Part shown: positions 8,067 through 18,799 of the stretch, in pieces | Numbering within the stretch: the first letter of the stretch is position 1 | Layout of the letters: each line of letters opens with the position of its first letter | From: Aminobacterium mobile DSM 12262 | GTDB taxonomy: Bacteria > Synergistota > Synergistia > Synergistales > Aminobacteriaceae | Assembly (NCBI RefSeq): GCF_000526395.1 | Contig: NZ_JAFZ01000004.1 | Location: forward strand, 62,001-126,000 | DNA length: 64,000 nucleotides | Direction: 5' to 3' | Notes under the pieces: model-generated | What the model saw: the letters and a program-made list of their open reading frames with translations, nothing else | Database searches by the model: none | Told to the model about the DNA's origin: nothing | Translations under genes and position numbers: made by a program

Positions 8067-9935
8067 ATGGTGGTTAAGAAGAAAGGACTCATTGCGGCGT
8101 GCATGGCTGCGACTTTTGTCTTTATGGCAGGAGCGGCAATAGGAGCAGAAAAAGTCTACGATGCTCCTGAGGAAATAGTTACAGGGAGTAGATTGGCGAC
8201 AAGCCTGGAAGAAGTTCCAGCTCCAACCTACGTTATTACCCGTGACCAAATTGAAAGAAGCGGATCCAGAGATTTAGCAACCATTCTTGAACAGAATGTA
8301 CCGGGAATTTATGTAAAGCAAAAGACTGGTCATTCGAATAACTCTCAAATTTCTATGAGAGGGTACGTAACTGAAGTGCTTGTTTTAGTTGATGGCGTTC
8401 CCTATTACCGCTCATCCCATGGAGCTGGCGCTGCCTCTGTTGATTTTCGAGATTTCCCGATTTCCAACATTGAGCGCATTGATGTAGTCAAAGGAACTGG
8501 CTCAGCTACTTATGGTTCCATGGCTGCCGGTGGTGTTATTAATATAATTACCCGGAAAGCCACGGAGGGAATAACTATAGAAGGAGAGGTCGGTCCTAAT
8601 GACTGGCGACGGTACTTTGTCCAAGGAGAGGGTGCTGGAGAAAAAATCAATGCTGGCATCTGGTATTCCCACAAAGAAGAAGGAGAGCATCGCTTACTTG
8701 AACAGACCGAAAAAATCTACAATGCCCTCGACTATAAAGAAAATGCTTACGGCGTAACTCTCAATGGCAAAGACTGGAATTTTAAAAGTGAAACAGGGGA
8801 ATTTAAGAACACATATGAAACTCCGGGCTGGATGGTCCCAGTAGATATTAACAAAGAGAAAGGACAATATCAGCGACATTCTTTCCGTTACAACGGGAAC
8901 AGCTACTATGTGTTGATGGGTTATAACGACCAGAGATATTATATCCAGCAAAATCAAGATAACTATTACAAAGATCGGGCTTTTACTACGGAGTTTGGGA
9001 AACGAAGCCAATGGGGCGCTACTCTTGCTTCATGGGGAATGACATATAGAAAAGAAGAAACAACATACAGACCATCTACTTTTGACCCTGAAATAAACCA
9101 GGATCGGACAAATTACGCCCCCTTTGTAGAACTCTCTCGTCCTTTTGGCGATGTTATCGGAACCCTTGGATTACGATACGAAATATGGCGCCAGGATAAC
9201 GCAGACAACTATAATGAACTCATGCCCAAAATGACCCTTCAACTTCCGCTCAACAACAACACTGCCTGGTATATTTCTGCCGGGCGTTTCTTCGCTATGC
9301 CTAGCATGTATGAACTTCATGCAAATGGTCCATGGGGAACTAAAGGGAATCCCAACCTCAAGCCAGAAAAAGGATGGAATTATGATCTGGGAATAAAAGG
9401 AGCAAATGACTCTGGGAATTGGGGCCTCGGAATCTTTTACTCTAATATGAAAGATAAAATCATCTGGCGCAGTAACACCTATGAAAATATGGACGACTTT
9501 AGATCTTATGGAGTTGAAGCTAGTCACAAATGGAATCTTTCAGAGAAATGGAGTTTCGGTCTTTCTGGAACGTGGCAAAAAGCTCAGGAGAAAAAAGGGA
9601 ATGCTGGAAACTGGGAAAATAGCTACGGCTTGCCGGAATGGCAATTTATGTCTTCTCTCACATATCACAACGGTCCATGGACAACTGGAATAAACTGTAG
9701 CTTCGTCGCCAACCGATCTACAACCCCTGCTCAAAAGGATTGGACAGGAAAACTTTATAATCCCGGCGACGACTATTTCCAGACAGATATTTTCACTGAG
9801 TGGAAATCTGGTGATCATACAGTCCGCTTAAGCTGCTATAACCTCTTTGATGAAGAGTTTACATATAATTCTGCCGGTTGGAATTATTACGGCCCCGAAC
9901 GAAGCGTTTACCTCACATGGCGATATAGCTTCTAG
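8067..9935 (+). CDS. btuB: TonB-dependent outer-membrane receptor (BtuB-like)
   Basis: Outer-membrane gated channel importing cobalamin or a related corrinoid. The 622 residues begin with a signal peptide (to about AAIGA), then a TonB-box-like EEIVTGSR, a plug domain (about 45-160; RDFPISNIERIDVVKGTGSATYGS and GVINIITRK) and a long beta-barrel ending in the aromatic SVYLTWRYSF. ATG 8067 follows GGGGGG directly downstream of the riboswitch terminator; the earlier in-frame ATG at 8022 lies within that hairpin and is unlikely. The riboswitch gives good support for the corrinoid assignment. Confidence 0.93.
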   Translation: MVVKKKGLIAACMAATFVFMAGAAIGAEKVYDAPEEIVTGSRLATSLEEVPAPTYVITRDQIERSGSRDLATILEQNVPGIYVKQKTGHSNNSQISMRGYVTEVLVLVDGVPYYRSSHGAGAASVDFRDFPISNIERIDVVKGTGSATYGSMAAGGVINIITRKATEGITIEGEVGPNDWRRYFVQGEGAGEKINAGIWYSHKEEGEHRLLEQTEKIYNALDYKENAYGVTLNGKDWNFKSETGEFKNTYETPGWMVPVDINKEKGQYQRHSFRYNGNSYYVLMGYNDQRYYIQQNQDNYYKDRAFTTEFGKRSQWGATLASWGMTYRKEETTYRPSTFDPEINQDRTNYAPFVELSRPFGDVIGTLGLRYEIWRQDNADNYNELMPKMTLQLPLNNNTAWYISAGRFFAMPSMYELHANGPWGTKGNPNLKPEKGWNYDLGIKGANDSGNWGLGIFYSNMKDKIIWRSNTYENMDDFRSYGVEASHKWNLSEKWSFGLSGTWQKAQEKKGNAGNWENSYGLPEWQFMSSLTYHNGPWTTGINCSFVANRSTTPAQKDWTGKLYNPGDDYFQTDIFTEWKSGDHTVRLSCYNLFDEEFTYNSAGWNYYGPERSVYLTWRYSF

Positions 9936-9942
9936 CTCTTCA

Positions 9943-9966
9943 GGCGGGGGAAACCCCGCCTTTTTT
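9943..9966 (+). terminator. Rho-independent terminator after the B12 receptor
   Basis: GGCGGGG, a GAAA-type loop, CCCCGCC and T6. It lies just after the receptor stop and just before the end of the convergent pcm gene. Confidence 0.92.
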
Positions 9967-9973
9967 AATTCCC

Positions 9974-10648
9974 TTAAGTGTCGTTGTTCTCATGTATCTC
10001 TTGTTTACTTATTCCCGACACGACTGGAACAAAGCGACAGTAGTCATACCAATTCTCTAACCATAGCCCCTCTCCCTTCTTCTCCATTACCAATAGACGC
10101 TGCAACCCTGGTTCTATTGAAAGGGGCAAAACTATTCGCCCCCCCATAGCAAGTTGTTCTTGCCACGGTTCTTCCACTATATCTGCCGCTGCCGTCACAA
10201 GGATTCCATCATATGGAGCTTTCGGAGCATATCCCTGTCGACCATCAGCAACAACGACCATTACGGAATATCCGAGCTGCGAAAGCACCTCTTCGGCCCT
10301 CTGTGCTAAAAATTCTATGCGTTCAAGAGAGACAACTGAGGCACCCATTTCCGCCAAAATAGCTGCTTGATATCCAGAACCTGTGCCTACCTCTAATACG
10401 CTCATTCCTTTAGATACTCTCAAAAGTTCCGTCATACGAGCAACCATATACGGTTGAGATATAGTTTGATTTTTACCAATGGGAAGAGGGGCATCAAAAT
10501 AAGCAAGAGAAATATATTCGGGAAAAACAAAAAGATGTCTTGGAACTCGTTTCATCGCAGCAAGAACATGTTTATCTCTCACTCCACGACTCTCTATTTG
10601 AGTTGCTACCATAAAATCAGCTTCTTTACGCCAATCAAGATGTGTCAT
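9974..10648 (-). CDS. pcm: Protein-L-isoaspartate O-methyltransferase
   Basis: Cytosolic repair enzyme that methylates isoaspartyl residues in damaged proteins using SAM. The family block RVPRHLFVFPEY...AYFDAPLPIGKNQTISQPYMVARM is followed by SAM motif I LEVGTGSGYQAA near residue 80 and the late motif GGRIVLPL. The 224 residues are typical. ATG 10648 is preferred because its AAGGGGGGTGG site lies 6-7 nt upstream; GTG 10657 would overlap that site. Confidence 0.93.
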   Translation of the reverse strand: MTHLDWRKEADFMVATQIESRGVRDKHVLAAMKRVPRHLFVFPEYISLAYFDAPLPIGKNQTISQPYMVARMTELLRVSKGMSVLEVGTGSGYQAAILAEMGASVVSLERIEFLAQRAEEVLSQLGYSVMVVVADGRQGYAPKAPYDGILVTAAADIVEEPWQEQLAMGGRIVLPLSIEPGLQRLLVMEKKGEGLWLENWYDYCRFVPVVSGISKQEIHENNDT

Positions 10649-10748
10649 GAACGCCACCCCCCTTGTGGAAATCTACTTTACCTTGCCATGACAAGAGCAG
10701 GAGCATTACAATAAGCACGATTGAAAGAAATGATGGAGGGACATATGA

Positions 10749-11483
10749 ATGCATGAAGAAACAATACATATCCGTTTTTTTGAAGTGAATGGACAAGGGC
10801 AACTTAAATTAGGCCCCATTTTTAACTATCTTCAGGACATGGCCGATAAAGATGCCTCCCGAATGAACATCTCAATACCACAACTCATGGAGAAAGGGTA
10901 TACATGGGTGCTTCATCGATACCACCTCGAAATGATACGATACCCAAAACTTGACGAAAGTCTCGTAATTCGCACGTGGCATTCCCCATTAAAGAACCTC
11001 TACTCTCTACGAGCTTTTGAGATTCGCACTCAATCTGGAGAAGCCCTCGGGAAAGCCGTAACATCTTGGATTATTATAGACTATAAAAGCCACAAACCGG
11101 TACGTCTTGACCGTCATGTCTCTTCCGAATACTATGAAGAAGTAGTTCCTTTTGAGTTCTCTTTTTCACCAATACCGCCTTTAAAACATATAGATTTAGA
11201 AGAGTCTTTTCCCGTCCGAATGCGGGATCTGGACATTAATAATCATGTAAACAACGCTGTATATGTAGAATGGGCTGCAGAAACAGTACCCACTGAAGTT
11301 TTGCAAACACAGAGGCCGGTGACGATAAACGTTATTTTTAAGGAACAACTCATGTATGGAGATGCTGCTATTGTACAAACCCAAAGGCAAAAAGCTTCAA
11401 ACTCTTTTGACCATATTATTACCCGACAATCTGATGGAGCAGAAGTTTCAAGGATTCACACGCTATGGGAAAGAATCGAATAA
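10749..11483 (+). CDS. Acyl-ACP thioesterase (FatA-like, double hotdog)
   Basis: Probably hydrolyses acyl-ACP to release free fatty acids. The 244 residues split into two hotdog halves; the first has the helix segment YLQDMADKDASRM and GYTWVLHRYHLEMIRYP, the second has RMRDLDINNHVNNAVYVEW with the Asn-His pair used by this family. The start ATG follows GGAGGG by 8 nt. Its end overlaps mutY by 19 bp, so the two are cotranscribed without an obvious functional link. Chain-length preference cannot be read from sequence alone. Confidence 0.85.
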   Translation: MHEETIHIRFFEVNGQGQLKLGPIFNYLQDMADKDASRMNISIPQLMEKGYTWVLHRYHLEMIRYPKLDESLVIRTWHSPLKNLYSLRAFEIRTQSGEALGKAVTSWIIIDYKSHKPVRLDRHVSSEYYEEVVPFEFSFSPIPPLKHIDLEESFPVRMRDLDINNHVNNAVYVEWAAETVPTEVLQTQRPVTINVIFKEQLMYGDAAIVQTQRQKASNSFDHIITRQSDGAEVSRIHTLWERIE

Positions 11484-12562
11484 TATCTTCTAAGGACATT
11501 GAAAGAAATAAAATTAATCAAGAGTTGCTCTGCTGGTTTTGTCAAAATAAGAGGGACCTACCATGGCGCCATTGTTATCGTCCCTATGAGGTATGGATTT
11601 CAGAAATCATGTTACAACAGACACAAATGGATCGAGTGATTCCCTATTTTCTCCGCTGGATGGAGCGCTTCCCAAGTCTTCACGATATAGCAGAAGCACA
11701 AGAAGAAGAGGTCTTAAAATTCTGGGAAGGGCTAGGCTATTATTCTCGTGTTCGAAATATTCGCAAAGCAGCCCAAATGTTGCTATCTATGGGGTACGAA
11801 ACAATTCCGCCAAACGAAAACATTCTCCGAGAATTACCTGGCATTGGGCCCTATACGGCTGGAGCCATTCTTAGTATTGCTTATAATATGCCCTATACAG
11901 CAATCGATGGGAATGTACGAAGAGTTCTTTCTCGAATAGCCGACATTGCTATACCTGTAAATGCTGGAGAGGGAAAGGTAACCGTAGATATCCTCGCTTC
12001 TCAACTTTTGCCCCACGATACCCCTAGAGATTTTAACCAGGCACTCATGGAGTTGGGAGCCCTTATATGTGTTCCACAATTTCCCCGATGTATTGATTGC
12101 CCAATTAGCCCCTTCTGCCAAGCGCACAAGACGGGAACAGAAAGAGAGAGACCCGTAGTTCTATATTCAGATAAACCTAAAAAAGTTGAAGCAGTAGCAG
12201 CACTTATTTTGTGTGAGGACATGCTATTACTTCGGCAAAGGCCTCTGGACGGCCCGTGGAGCAGACTATGGGAATTGCCGTGGGGAATTAAAGATAGCAA
12301 AGAAGATTATCACGCCATTTTCAGGAAAGAACTGCCCGAAAAATGGATGGCTACGCAAAAATTTCACGAGATCGGATCTATACAACACTCGATAATGAAT
12401 ACTCGCATCCACCTCCAAGGCTATACAACATCTCTACCCTATGCTGTACCTGACCCAGTAAAAAAAACTTTTCACTGGATCAGCTTTGAAAACATATCAG
12501 CTCTCACATATCAGGCAGGGACTCGCAAACTTTTAGATCTCTTCTTTTCAAAAAAGAGATAA
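11465..12562 (+). CDS. mutY: A/G-specific adenine DNA glycosylase
   Basis: Base-excision repair glycosylase removing A opposite 8-oxoG. The N-terminal helix-hairpin-helix glycosylase domain has DLPWRHCYRPYEVWISEIMLQQTQ, GLGYYSRVRN and LPGIGPYTAGAI followed by the catalytic Asp in AIDGNVRRVLSR. The iron-sulfur loop has cysteines spaced C-x6-C-x2-C-x5-C at CVPQFPRCIDCPISPFC. The C-terminal third is the NUDIX-like 8-oxoG recognition domain. Length 365 is normal. Confidence 0.95.
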   Translation: MGKNRIISSKDIERNKINQELLCWFCQNKRDLPWRHCYRPYEVWISEIMLQQTQMDRVIPYFLRWMERFPSLHDIAEAQEEEVLKFWEGLGYYSRVRNIRKAAQMLLSMGYETIPPNENILRELPGIGPYTAGAILSIAYNMPYTAIDGNVRRVLSRIADIAIPVNAGEGKVTVDILASQLLPHDTPRDFNQALMELGALICVPQFPRCIDCPISPFCQAHKTGTERERPVVLYSDKPKKVEAVAALILCEDMLLLRQRPLDGPWSRLWELPWGIKDSKEDYHAIFRKELPEKWMATQKFHEIGSIQHSIMNTRIHLQGYTTSLPYAVPDPVKKTFHWISFENISALTYQAGTRKLLDLFFSKKR

Positions 12563-12615
12563 AAAGAGGGAATACTCCCGCACCGGCTGGAAGGGAAATT
12601 CTTGCTATGCACCAG

Positions 12616-13068
12616 TTAAAAAGAGAAATTCTTTATATCCACAAGAATCTTTTCACCGTTCTCAATTTTTACCTTGGCACCTTTCAGATTCTCCCCCTTA
12701 TTTCCCACTTTCTTTTTTATATGTTCATCTTGTTGGGATGGCCTAAAAATAGCTCTGATAAGGCCTGACCATATATCTCCTTCTCTTCCCTTTTTAGGAA
12801 GGCGCACTTGCACAAAAAAGTGGTTGCTATTTACATGTACCTTAACATCTTTACTATTTCCAGGTCCGCCAAGGCCAGGGATATTCAACGCTAAATGGAT
12901 CATGGCCCCTTGGGGAAGATCCACGTCTCCCCGAATATGCAATTTATGTCCTTTAACTGCAATCTCTCGGATTTCCAGTACAGAAAAGTCGCTCGCCCAA
13001 CTTGCTGAAGTTCCCAGCATTACAAGAAAAACGGCACAAAGAAATACTTTAAAAATATTTTTCCCCAT
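12616..13068 (-). CDS. Small secreted protein of unknown function
   Basis: Not recognised. A signal peptide (about 1-26, cleavage near ASWAS) precedes a basic domain of about 125 residues predicted to be mostly beta strand, with repeated strands such as KLHIRGDVDLPQGAMIHLALNIPG. The start at ATG 13068 follows a strong GAGGTGA site; GTG 13095 in the same frame abuts the upstream stop. It is the last gene of the HDOD-kinase-GGDEF operon, so it may be exported under the same control, but no function follows from this. Confidence 0.75.
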   Translation of the reverse strand: MGKNIFKVFLCAVFLVMLGTSASWASDFSVLEIREIAVKGHKLHIRGDVDLPQGAMIHLALNIPGLGGPGNSKDVKVHVNSNHFFVQVRLPKKGREGDIWSGLIRAIFRPSQQDEHIKKKVGNKGENLKGAKVKIENGEKILVDIKNFSF

Positions 13069-13095
13069 TTCTTTCACCTCTCTCGGTTCTCTCAC

Positions 13096-13977
13096 CTAGA
13101 AGCTTGTCTGATTTCGCCCATTCTTTTTAGCTCGATAGAGCGCTGTATCAGCAGCAAAAATAAACTCGTCAACGGAACTCGCCTTATTATACAATGCAAC
13201 CCCAAGGCTTGCTGAAAGGAAGATTTCCCCTGAGCTAAAGGGACAACTTACAATATTTTTCCTTACTCGCTCGGCTATTTTAAAAGCTTCATCTCGACTG
13301 GCTCCCGGCAATATAAGCAAAAATTCCTCCCCGCCATAGCGACCGACAATGTCATATCTTCGAACTTGCTGAATAATACGAGAAGAAGCATCTCGAAGCA
13401 CTTCATCGCCTATAAGGTGGCCATACGTATCGTTCACTTGTTTAAAATGATCGAGGTCAAGAAGAGCGATGCTTAAAGGGTGGCCCTCTCTTTCAGACCG
13501 GGCTATCTCTATCTCTAAATGCTCAAAAACCACCCGCCTGTTTAGAAGGCCTGTAAGAGTATCGTGATCGGCATGGAAACGGAGGGCTTCTTGTAAATCA
13601 ACTATACGTTTCCCAGCCCCCACACGAAGATGCAACTCCTGAGCATCGAAAGGTTTTGTAATATAGTCATCCGCTCCAGCTTCAAGACCTGTCAAAATAT
13701 GTTTTTTTTCATCCCGCACTGTAAGCATTATCAAATACGTATAAATAGAGTTCCCTTTAGTTTGTTCACGCTCTCTCAATCTACGGCATATCTCCGGTCC
13801 TTCTAAACCTGACATGAGCCAATCAATAATAGCCAGTTTCGGCGCTTCCTCACCAGTGAGAATGTGCCAAGCTTCATCCCCATCTGCTGCAGTTAGAACT
13901 TCATATCCCCATTTTTGTAAAAGAGACTGGAGCATAAATCTCGACGTAACATCATCTTCTGCCACAAGAACTTTCAT
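13096..13977 (-). CDS. Response regulator with GGDEF output (diguanylate cyclase, PleD-like)
   Basis: Likely makes cyclic di-GMP when phosphorylated. The N-terminal receiver domain (1-120) has the acidic pair ED at 7-8, the phospho-acceptor Asp52 and Lys in YITKPFDAQEL. The GGDEF domain (about 135-293) has the active-site motif GGEEF and, five residues upstream, RRYD, an intact inhibitory site for product feedback. The DxLTGLLNRR element is also present. The gene lies 21 bp after the hybrid kinase whose Hpt domain probably feeds it. Confidence 0.93.
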   Translation of the reverse strand: MKVLVAEDDVTSRFMLQSLLQKWGYEVLTAADGDEAWHILTGEEAPKLAIIDWLMSGLEGPEICRRLREREQTKGNSIYTYLIMLTVRDEKKHILTGLEAGADDYITKPFDAQELHLRVGAGKRIVDLQEALRFHADHDTLTGLLNRRVVFEHLEIEIARSEREGHPLSIALLDLDHFKQVNDTYGHLIGDEVLRDASSRIIQQVRRYDIVGRYGGEEFLLILPGASRDEAFKIAERVRKNIVSCPFSSGEIFLSASLGVALYNKASSVDEFIFAADTALYRAKKNGRNQTSF

Positions 13978-13998
13978 TGCTCTCCCTCGTTTGGGAGG

Positions 13999-16104
13999 CT
14001 ATTCTATTTTACATGTAGCCTCCATAAATAATTTTATATGCGTCTCCAAAGATCGAAGGGCGTCTTGGAAGGGCCCTGATCCCATGCATTCTGCTTCTTT
14101 TTCCAAAACCTCTGCCTGAAGGCTGATGGGAATAGCCCCGACATTAGCGCTTGCTCCTCGAATAGTATGGGCAAATCGAGCAACTTCTCGAATTGCCCCC
14201 TTTTCCACAGATTCCAGCAAAGACTGAAAAAGTTTAGGAAGATCCTGCCGAAAAGTCTGAAGTATTTCTTTTAAGAGCTCTTCATCTCCATCTAATCTCT
14301 GCAAAAGCTCTTGCTTCTGAAAAGCAACAAGGGGCTTTTCTAGCTGTGTTATCAACATATCCGCAAGCTCTTTCATTATGATAGGTTTTGTAAGATACCC
14401 GTCCATTCCTTTCAACAAACATCGCTTCTTCTCGCTTTCTTGGGCATTTGCTGTCATAGCCACTATGGGGATTCGATTGTTTTTCCCACAGAGATTTGTC
14501 GACCGAATGGCCTGCGTCACCTCTAAACCATCCATTCCTGGCATCTGTATATCCATAAAAATAAGATCATATTCTTTTCGTCCAAGAACCTCCAAAGCTT
14601 CTTCCCCGCCAGAAACAGCTTCAGCTGTACAGCCTAGCTTTCGAAGAAAGCCGAGAGCTACTTTTCTATTCGTCTCCGAATCTTCAACAACAAGAACGTA
14701 GGGAGTTTTAGAAAACATCACGGGCTGAGGAGACAATAAAGTTTCCTCCTCTTCTGCTGCTTCGGGAGGATCGTTAACGGGCCTTTCTCTTGTTTCTTTT
14801 AGAGGTAATGTAAACCAAAAAACCGAGCCATGATTCTCTTGTTTGTTTACCCCTACTGAACCACCCATCAGTTCGACGAGGTCTTTTACTATAGCTAGAC
14901 CTAAACCTGTTCCTCCATATTTTCGGCTTGTGGAGGGATCAAGTTGAGTGAAAGAATGAAAAAGCTTCGGGAATTGCTCCTCAGGAATTCCCACACCTGT
15001 ATCCGAGACTTTAAAAAACAGCATGCGAGAACCCGAAATAGCTTCTATTCGCTCCAGCACTTCAAGAGAAACATACCCGACATGAGTAAATTTTAACGCA
15101 TTCCCCAATAAATTGGAAAGAATCTGTCGAATACGTCCAGGATCTCCCACGCAAACAGGTGGAACATCTTCGTGAACATGAACTCTCAATTCAAGCCTTT
15201 TTCGCTCTGCAAGAGGACGGATGCTTTTTATAACGTCCTCGACAAGATTAAAGATAGAAATGGGAACCTCTTCTAGATCAATTTTACCTGCTTCTATTTT
15301 AGAAAAATCAAGGATATCATTAATGAGACGCAAAAGATTTTGAGCCTCTTTGAAAATAATTCGAACCATATCACGTGGTTCATCGTCAAGAGAAGAGTCG
15401 AGTAGTAGACGAGCCATTCCAAGAATAGCATTCATAGGAGTGCGAATTTCATGGCTCACATTGGCCAGAAAACGGTCTTTCGCCTGCACTGCCTGCTCCA
15501 ACTGATGTTCTGATTCTTCTAACCGTTTGACCTTCATATTCAACTCTTCGTTCAGGCTGTTGATAAGGCTATAATATTCAGCATCTCTTAGCATGTTCGC
15601 GATGGAATTCAAAACCACCGTCAAAAAAGCATAAGAAATATCAAGAATCTCTGAAGGATCTTCATCTAGCAAGGCTACCATTAAGCCTAACGTTCGCCCT
15701 TGATTAATAATGGAGTGTAAAAGAAGAAACGAGGTGTCATCAGAAGAACGGATGACAACAGGTCTATTTCTGTCAATAACCCATGCCACAGTCCTGTCCT
15801 CAATCAGATTATCTTTTTCTTTTTCAATAAAAGGGAACCCTTCCTGAGGGTCACAATAATAACAGGTGAAATCTAAACCATCCTCAGAGAAAAGGTAAAA
15901 GGCGATAGTTTTTACCTTTACAAAAAGTCGCGCCCGCATCGCAGCTTGCTGCAGGATCGTCTCAACATCCATAGATCGGTTTAGCCCCGTAGTAAAGCCA
16001 GCGGAACTAATGGCAGCTTCCAGTACCTGTTGGACTGCCTTCTTTTCTTCTAACAAATTCTTCATTCTTTGTTCTAAAGATTCGATGGTTTGATAAGGAT
16101 CCAT
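13999..16104 (-). CDS. Hybrid sensor histidine kinase (GAF-HisKA-HATPase-REC-Hpt)
   Basis: Soluble multi-step phosphorelay kinase with no membrane segment. Order: a coiled coil, a GAF-like sensor (about 30-180), HisKA with [18 protein letters not shown], HATPase_c with N, G1 and G2 boxes ([24 protein letters not shown]), a receiver with [17 protein letters not shown], and a C-terminal Hpt with [17 protein letters not shown] 16104 follows GGAGAAG and gives a sensible N-terminus; the open frame runs to 16221, but this overlaps the HDOD gene by 100 bp. Probably signals to the adjacent REC-GGDEF protein. Confidence 0.92.
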   Translation of the reverse strand: MDPYQTIESLEQRMKNLLEEKKAVQQVLEAAISSAGFTTGLNRSMDVETILQQAAMRARLFVKVKTIAFYLFSEDGLDFTCYYCDPQEGFPFIEKEKDNLIEDRTVAWVIDRNRPVVIRSSDDTSFLLLHSIINQGRTLGLMVALLDEDPSEILDISYAFLTVVLNSIANMLRDAEYYSLINSLNEELNMKVKRLEESEHQLEQAVQAKDRFLANVSHEIRTPMNAILGMARLLLDSSLDDEPRDMVRIIFKEAQNLLRLINDILDFSKIEAGKIDLEEVPISIFNLVEDVIKSIRPLAERKRLELRVHVHEDVPPVCVGDPGRIRQILSNLLGNALKFTHVGYVSLEVLERIEAISGSRMLFFKVSDTGVGIPEEQFPKLFHSFTQLDPSTSRKYGGTGLGLAIVKDLVELMGGSVGVNKQENHGSVFWFTLPLKETRERPVNDPPEAAEEEETLLSPQPVMFSKTPYVLVVEDSETNRKVALGFLRKLGCTAEAVSGGEEALEVLGRKEYDLIFMDIQMPGMDGLEVTQAIRSTNLCGKNNRIPIVAMTANAQESEKKRCLLKGMDGYLTKPIIMKELADMLITQLEKPLVAFQKQELLQRLDGDEELLKEILQTFRQDLPKLFQSLLESVEKGAIREVARFAHTIRGASANVGAIPISLQAEVLEKEAECMGSGPFQDALRSLETHIKLFMEATCKIE

Positions 16105-16121
16105 TCTACTTCTCCATTTAT

Positions 16122-17375
16122 CTATGCTACAAGGAAAATTTTCATAATCTCCGCAATTTGGCGATCTCCTTGCACCAGAACCGTTTCCAACATACCCTTC
16201 GACAACCCTAAAAGCTCCCACATCTCTTTTGAGAAAGAAGGAACTATGTAATTTCCACTGGTTCCTATACGTGTGGCATTAGCTAAAAGATCAGCGGCAC
16301 ATATTATTACGGCATCTTTTTCATGATCCTCTGCGTCCAGAGGTGAGTGGTGATGGGCTACAAGAATTTGAATAGATTCAGGTATATTCCATTCCCTTAG
16401 AAGAAGTCCTCCCAATTGTGCGTGATCAAAACCTAACCAACGGCACTCGGTTATTAACAGGGGTACCTTTTCCCTTTCTGCCTCTTCAATAGCACGGGTC
16501 ATATATTGAGGAAGTTTCGTATAAAGTACCACTCGACCTATATCATGAAGCAATCCTGCAAGGAAGAAACGCTCTTCTGAAGGAAGACGTTTCATATAGG
16601 CAAGAAGTCTTGCAAAAACACCACATGCAATGGAATGTTTCCAAAAAGATTTCATATCTACATACGAAGAAGGTATATTTTTAAAAACATTTATCGTGGA
16701 GACAGCAAGAGCAAGAGATGTTAACTGATTAGCACCCACTATCGCAATAGCTCTGGACACTGATTGAATAGGAGATGGGAACCCATAAAAAGAACTATTC
16801 ACAAGGCGCAGTAATCGGACAGTCAGGCTGGGATCTGTGCTTACAACTTTAGCAATATGAGTAGCCGAACTCACAGGAGAGTTCAGAACCTCTTGAATCT
16901 TAAAATAAATATCAGGGAAGGAAAAAAGACGGATCTCCCCTGTAACCAACTTGTCTAAAGAAGGCAGGGGCAACTTGCTTTCCGTACGCAAAAAGCCTAA
17001 ACGTAGAGGCGATGCAAAATCTCGCTTCTCTTCATCTGGTAAAAGACGAGAAGGGAGCAAAAAAGCCATTCTTTTTACGCACAGTTGATAAAGCTCCTTC
17101 ATTTCTTCTTCTAGGGAATCTACTGCAGGGAAATACTTTTCCACAAGATCTGTTGCGCGTTTTTGCTTATATTCTTCTATCTTTTGCTCCTCATGAATTT
17201 GGTGGTCATCAACACCCTCTACATCAACTTCAGTAATTCCCCAAATTTTAAATATCTGAACATATTGCACCTTCAGAGATGTCCCTTTCCCAAGAACAAA
17301 CCGACCATTCGGAGCATGTACGTCGCTTTTAAGAACCATTCCTTCTCGTAGATTACCGACGCTTACGATCCCCAT
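16122..17375 (-). CDS. HDOD-domain signalling protein
   Basis: The middle of the 417 residues holds an HDOD domain: [36 protein letters not shown], then [19 protein letters not shown] and LVAHHHSP, resembling a partly preserved HD site. HDOD proteins act in chemotaxis and stress signalling. The first 60 residues look like a small beta domain ([21 protein letters not shown]) often seen before HD-GYP modules. ATG 17375 has AAGGAGAG at 7 nt; ATG-like codons further up to 17399 lack a site. First gene of the operon with the kinase and cyclase. Confidence 0.85.
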   Translation of the reverse strand: MGIVSVGNLREGMVLKSDVHAPNGRFVLGKGTSLKVQYVQIFKIWGITEVDVEGVDDHQIHEEQKIEEYKQKRATDLVEKYFPAVDSLEEEMKELYQLCVKRMAFLLPSRLLPDEEKRDFASPLRLGFLRTESKLPLPSLDKLVTGEIRLFSFPDIYFKIQEVLNSPVSSATHIAKVVSTDPSLTVRLLRLVNSSFYGFPSPIQSVSRAIAIVGANQLTSLALAVSTINVFKNIPSSYVDMKSFWKHSIACGVFARLLAYMKRLPSEERFFLAGLLHDIGRVVLYTKLPQYMTRAIEEAEREKVPLLITECRWLGFDHAQLGGLLLREWNIPESIQILVAHHHSPLDAEDHEKDAVIICAADLLANATRIGTSGNYIVPSFSKEMWELLGLSKGMLETVLVQGDRQIAEIMKIFLVA

Positions 17376-17495
17376 CGTTAGACTCTCCTTAACATTCACC
17401 CTTCTTATTTATTATACCTCATTGGCGTAAAAGGATTGTGTACCTTATGCACCCCAACATCACGTGAATATATTATCTGCTATACTACTCATATT

Positions 17496-18773
17496 ATGAA
17501 TAACTTCTCTTTATTACTAAACAACTTGAAACATAAAAACATTCTCGGAGTTAATCCTCCTGTATTTGACTTCGCCTATTTCGATTTTTGGGCTAAGCCG
17601 CTGGGGTTATTATATATACTAGAGTATTTAAGAAAACACGAAAACAATGTTTCTCTTCTTGATTGTATCTATGAAGGACGCGACAAGCCGAAAGGTTTTG
17701 GCCGCTATAAACCACAACGAAAGCAAATAAAAAAGCCCACCCCTTATCAACATATTCCACGAAAATATTATCATTTTGGGATAACAGAAGAAGCATTCGA
17801 AGAGAAGCTTTCTCAAATACAACAGCCAGATTTAATTCTTCTCACATCCGGAATGACCTATTGGTATCTCGGCGTAAAATGGTGCATTGACAGACTTAAA
17901 AAATTCTTCCCTCACACACCAATATTGTTAGGAGGAATTTACGCCCAACTTTGTCCCGAACATGCTCAAACACTTGGTGCCGATGGAGTACAAACAGAAC
18001 CATTCCTCCTTGAGAGCCCTTTTCCTGCACTTGATCTCTATGAAGAACCTGAATATGGAATAATAATGACTTCAAGAGGATGCCCTTTGCATTGTGAATA
18101 CTGCGCATCAAAAAAACTTTGGCCCACATATCGACAGCGTTCGCTTAAAGAAATTATGCGAGAAATTACCTTTCAAGATGGTATTTCCAGTGTAAAGGAC
18201 ATGGCTTTTTATGATGATGCTCTCTTAATAAATAAAGAACGGCATTTCTACCCTCTCTGCAATGAATTGCAGAAAAACTTTCATCATCTACATTACCATA
18301 CCCCTAATGGTCTTCATGTTCGAGAAATTGACGAAACATGCGCTCATTATCTACGTGAAACTGGATTCAAAACCATCCGCCTCAGCTTAGAAAGCACGGA
18401 TCCTGTAATACAACAGGCTAGCTCCAGTAAGGTATCAGACCATCAATACGTCAAAGCTGTGGAAAATTTATTAAAGGCTGGCTATACTCATCACGACATA
18501 GAAACATATATTCTCATTGGGCTACCAGAGCAAAGCTATCAAAGTGTTTACAATGCTATTTCCTTTGTTCGTTCTTTAGGGGCCACTGTAAAAACTGCAG
18601 AATATTCGCCTATTCCTGGAACAGTCATGTTTGAAGACTGCGCAAAAAAGTTTCCCTTATTAAAAGAGGAGCCTCTCTATCAAAATAATACCGCTTACTG
18701 TGGATATATTTCAGAAGACATCGCTCCTGAAGAGTTGCAACAGTTAAAGAACCTGGCTCACAAGGGGTCTTAG
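17496..18773 (+). CDS. B12-binding-type radical SAM protein
   Basis: A [4Fe-4S]-dependent radical SAM enzyme of unknown substrate. The N-terminal third resembles a cobalamin-binding Rossmann domain (LGLLYILEYLRK, ILLTSGMTYWY, ILLGGIYAQLCPEHA). The cluster motif is C-P-L-H-C-E-Y-C, a CxxxCxxC, in TSRGCPLHCEYC. The barrel continues with FYDDALL and LSLESTDPVIQQ. No His is visible at the usual B12-ligand DxHxxG position, so corrinoid binding is uncertain. ATG 17496 is chosen; TATACT about 11-16 bases upstream may make the mRNA nearly leaderless. The frame is open to TTG 17436. Confidence 0.82.
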   Translation: MNNFSLLLNNLKHKNILGVNPPVFDFAYFDFWAKPLGLLYILEYLRKHENNVSLLDCIYEGRDKPKGFGRYKPQRKQIKKPTPYQHIPRKYYHFGITEEAFEEKLSQIQQPDLILLTSGMTYWYLGVKWCIDRLKKFFPHTPILLGGIYAQLCPEHAQTLGADGVQTEPFLLESPFPALDLYEEPEYGIIMTSRGCPLHCEYCASKKLWPTYRQRSLKEIMREITFQDGISSVKDMAFYDDALLINKERHFYPLCNELQKNFHHLHYHTPNGLHVREIDETCAHYLRETGFKTIRLSLESTDPVIQQASSSKVSDHQYVKAVENLLKAGYTHHDIETYILIGLPEQSYQSVYNAISFVRSLGATVKTAEYSPIPGTVMFEDCAKKFPLLKEEPLYQNNTAYCGYISEDIAPEELQQLKNLAHKGS

Positions 18774-18799
18774 ATATAAAATAAAAAGAAGGTGGGAAA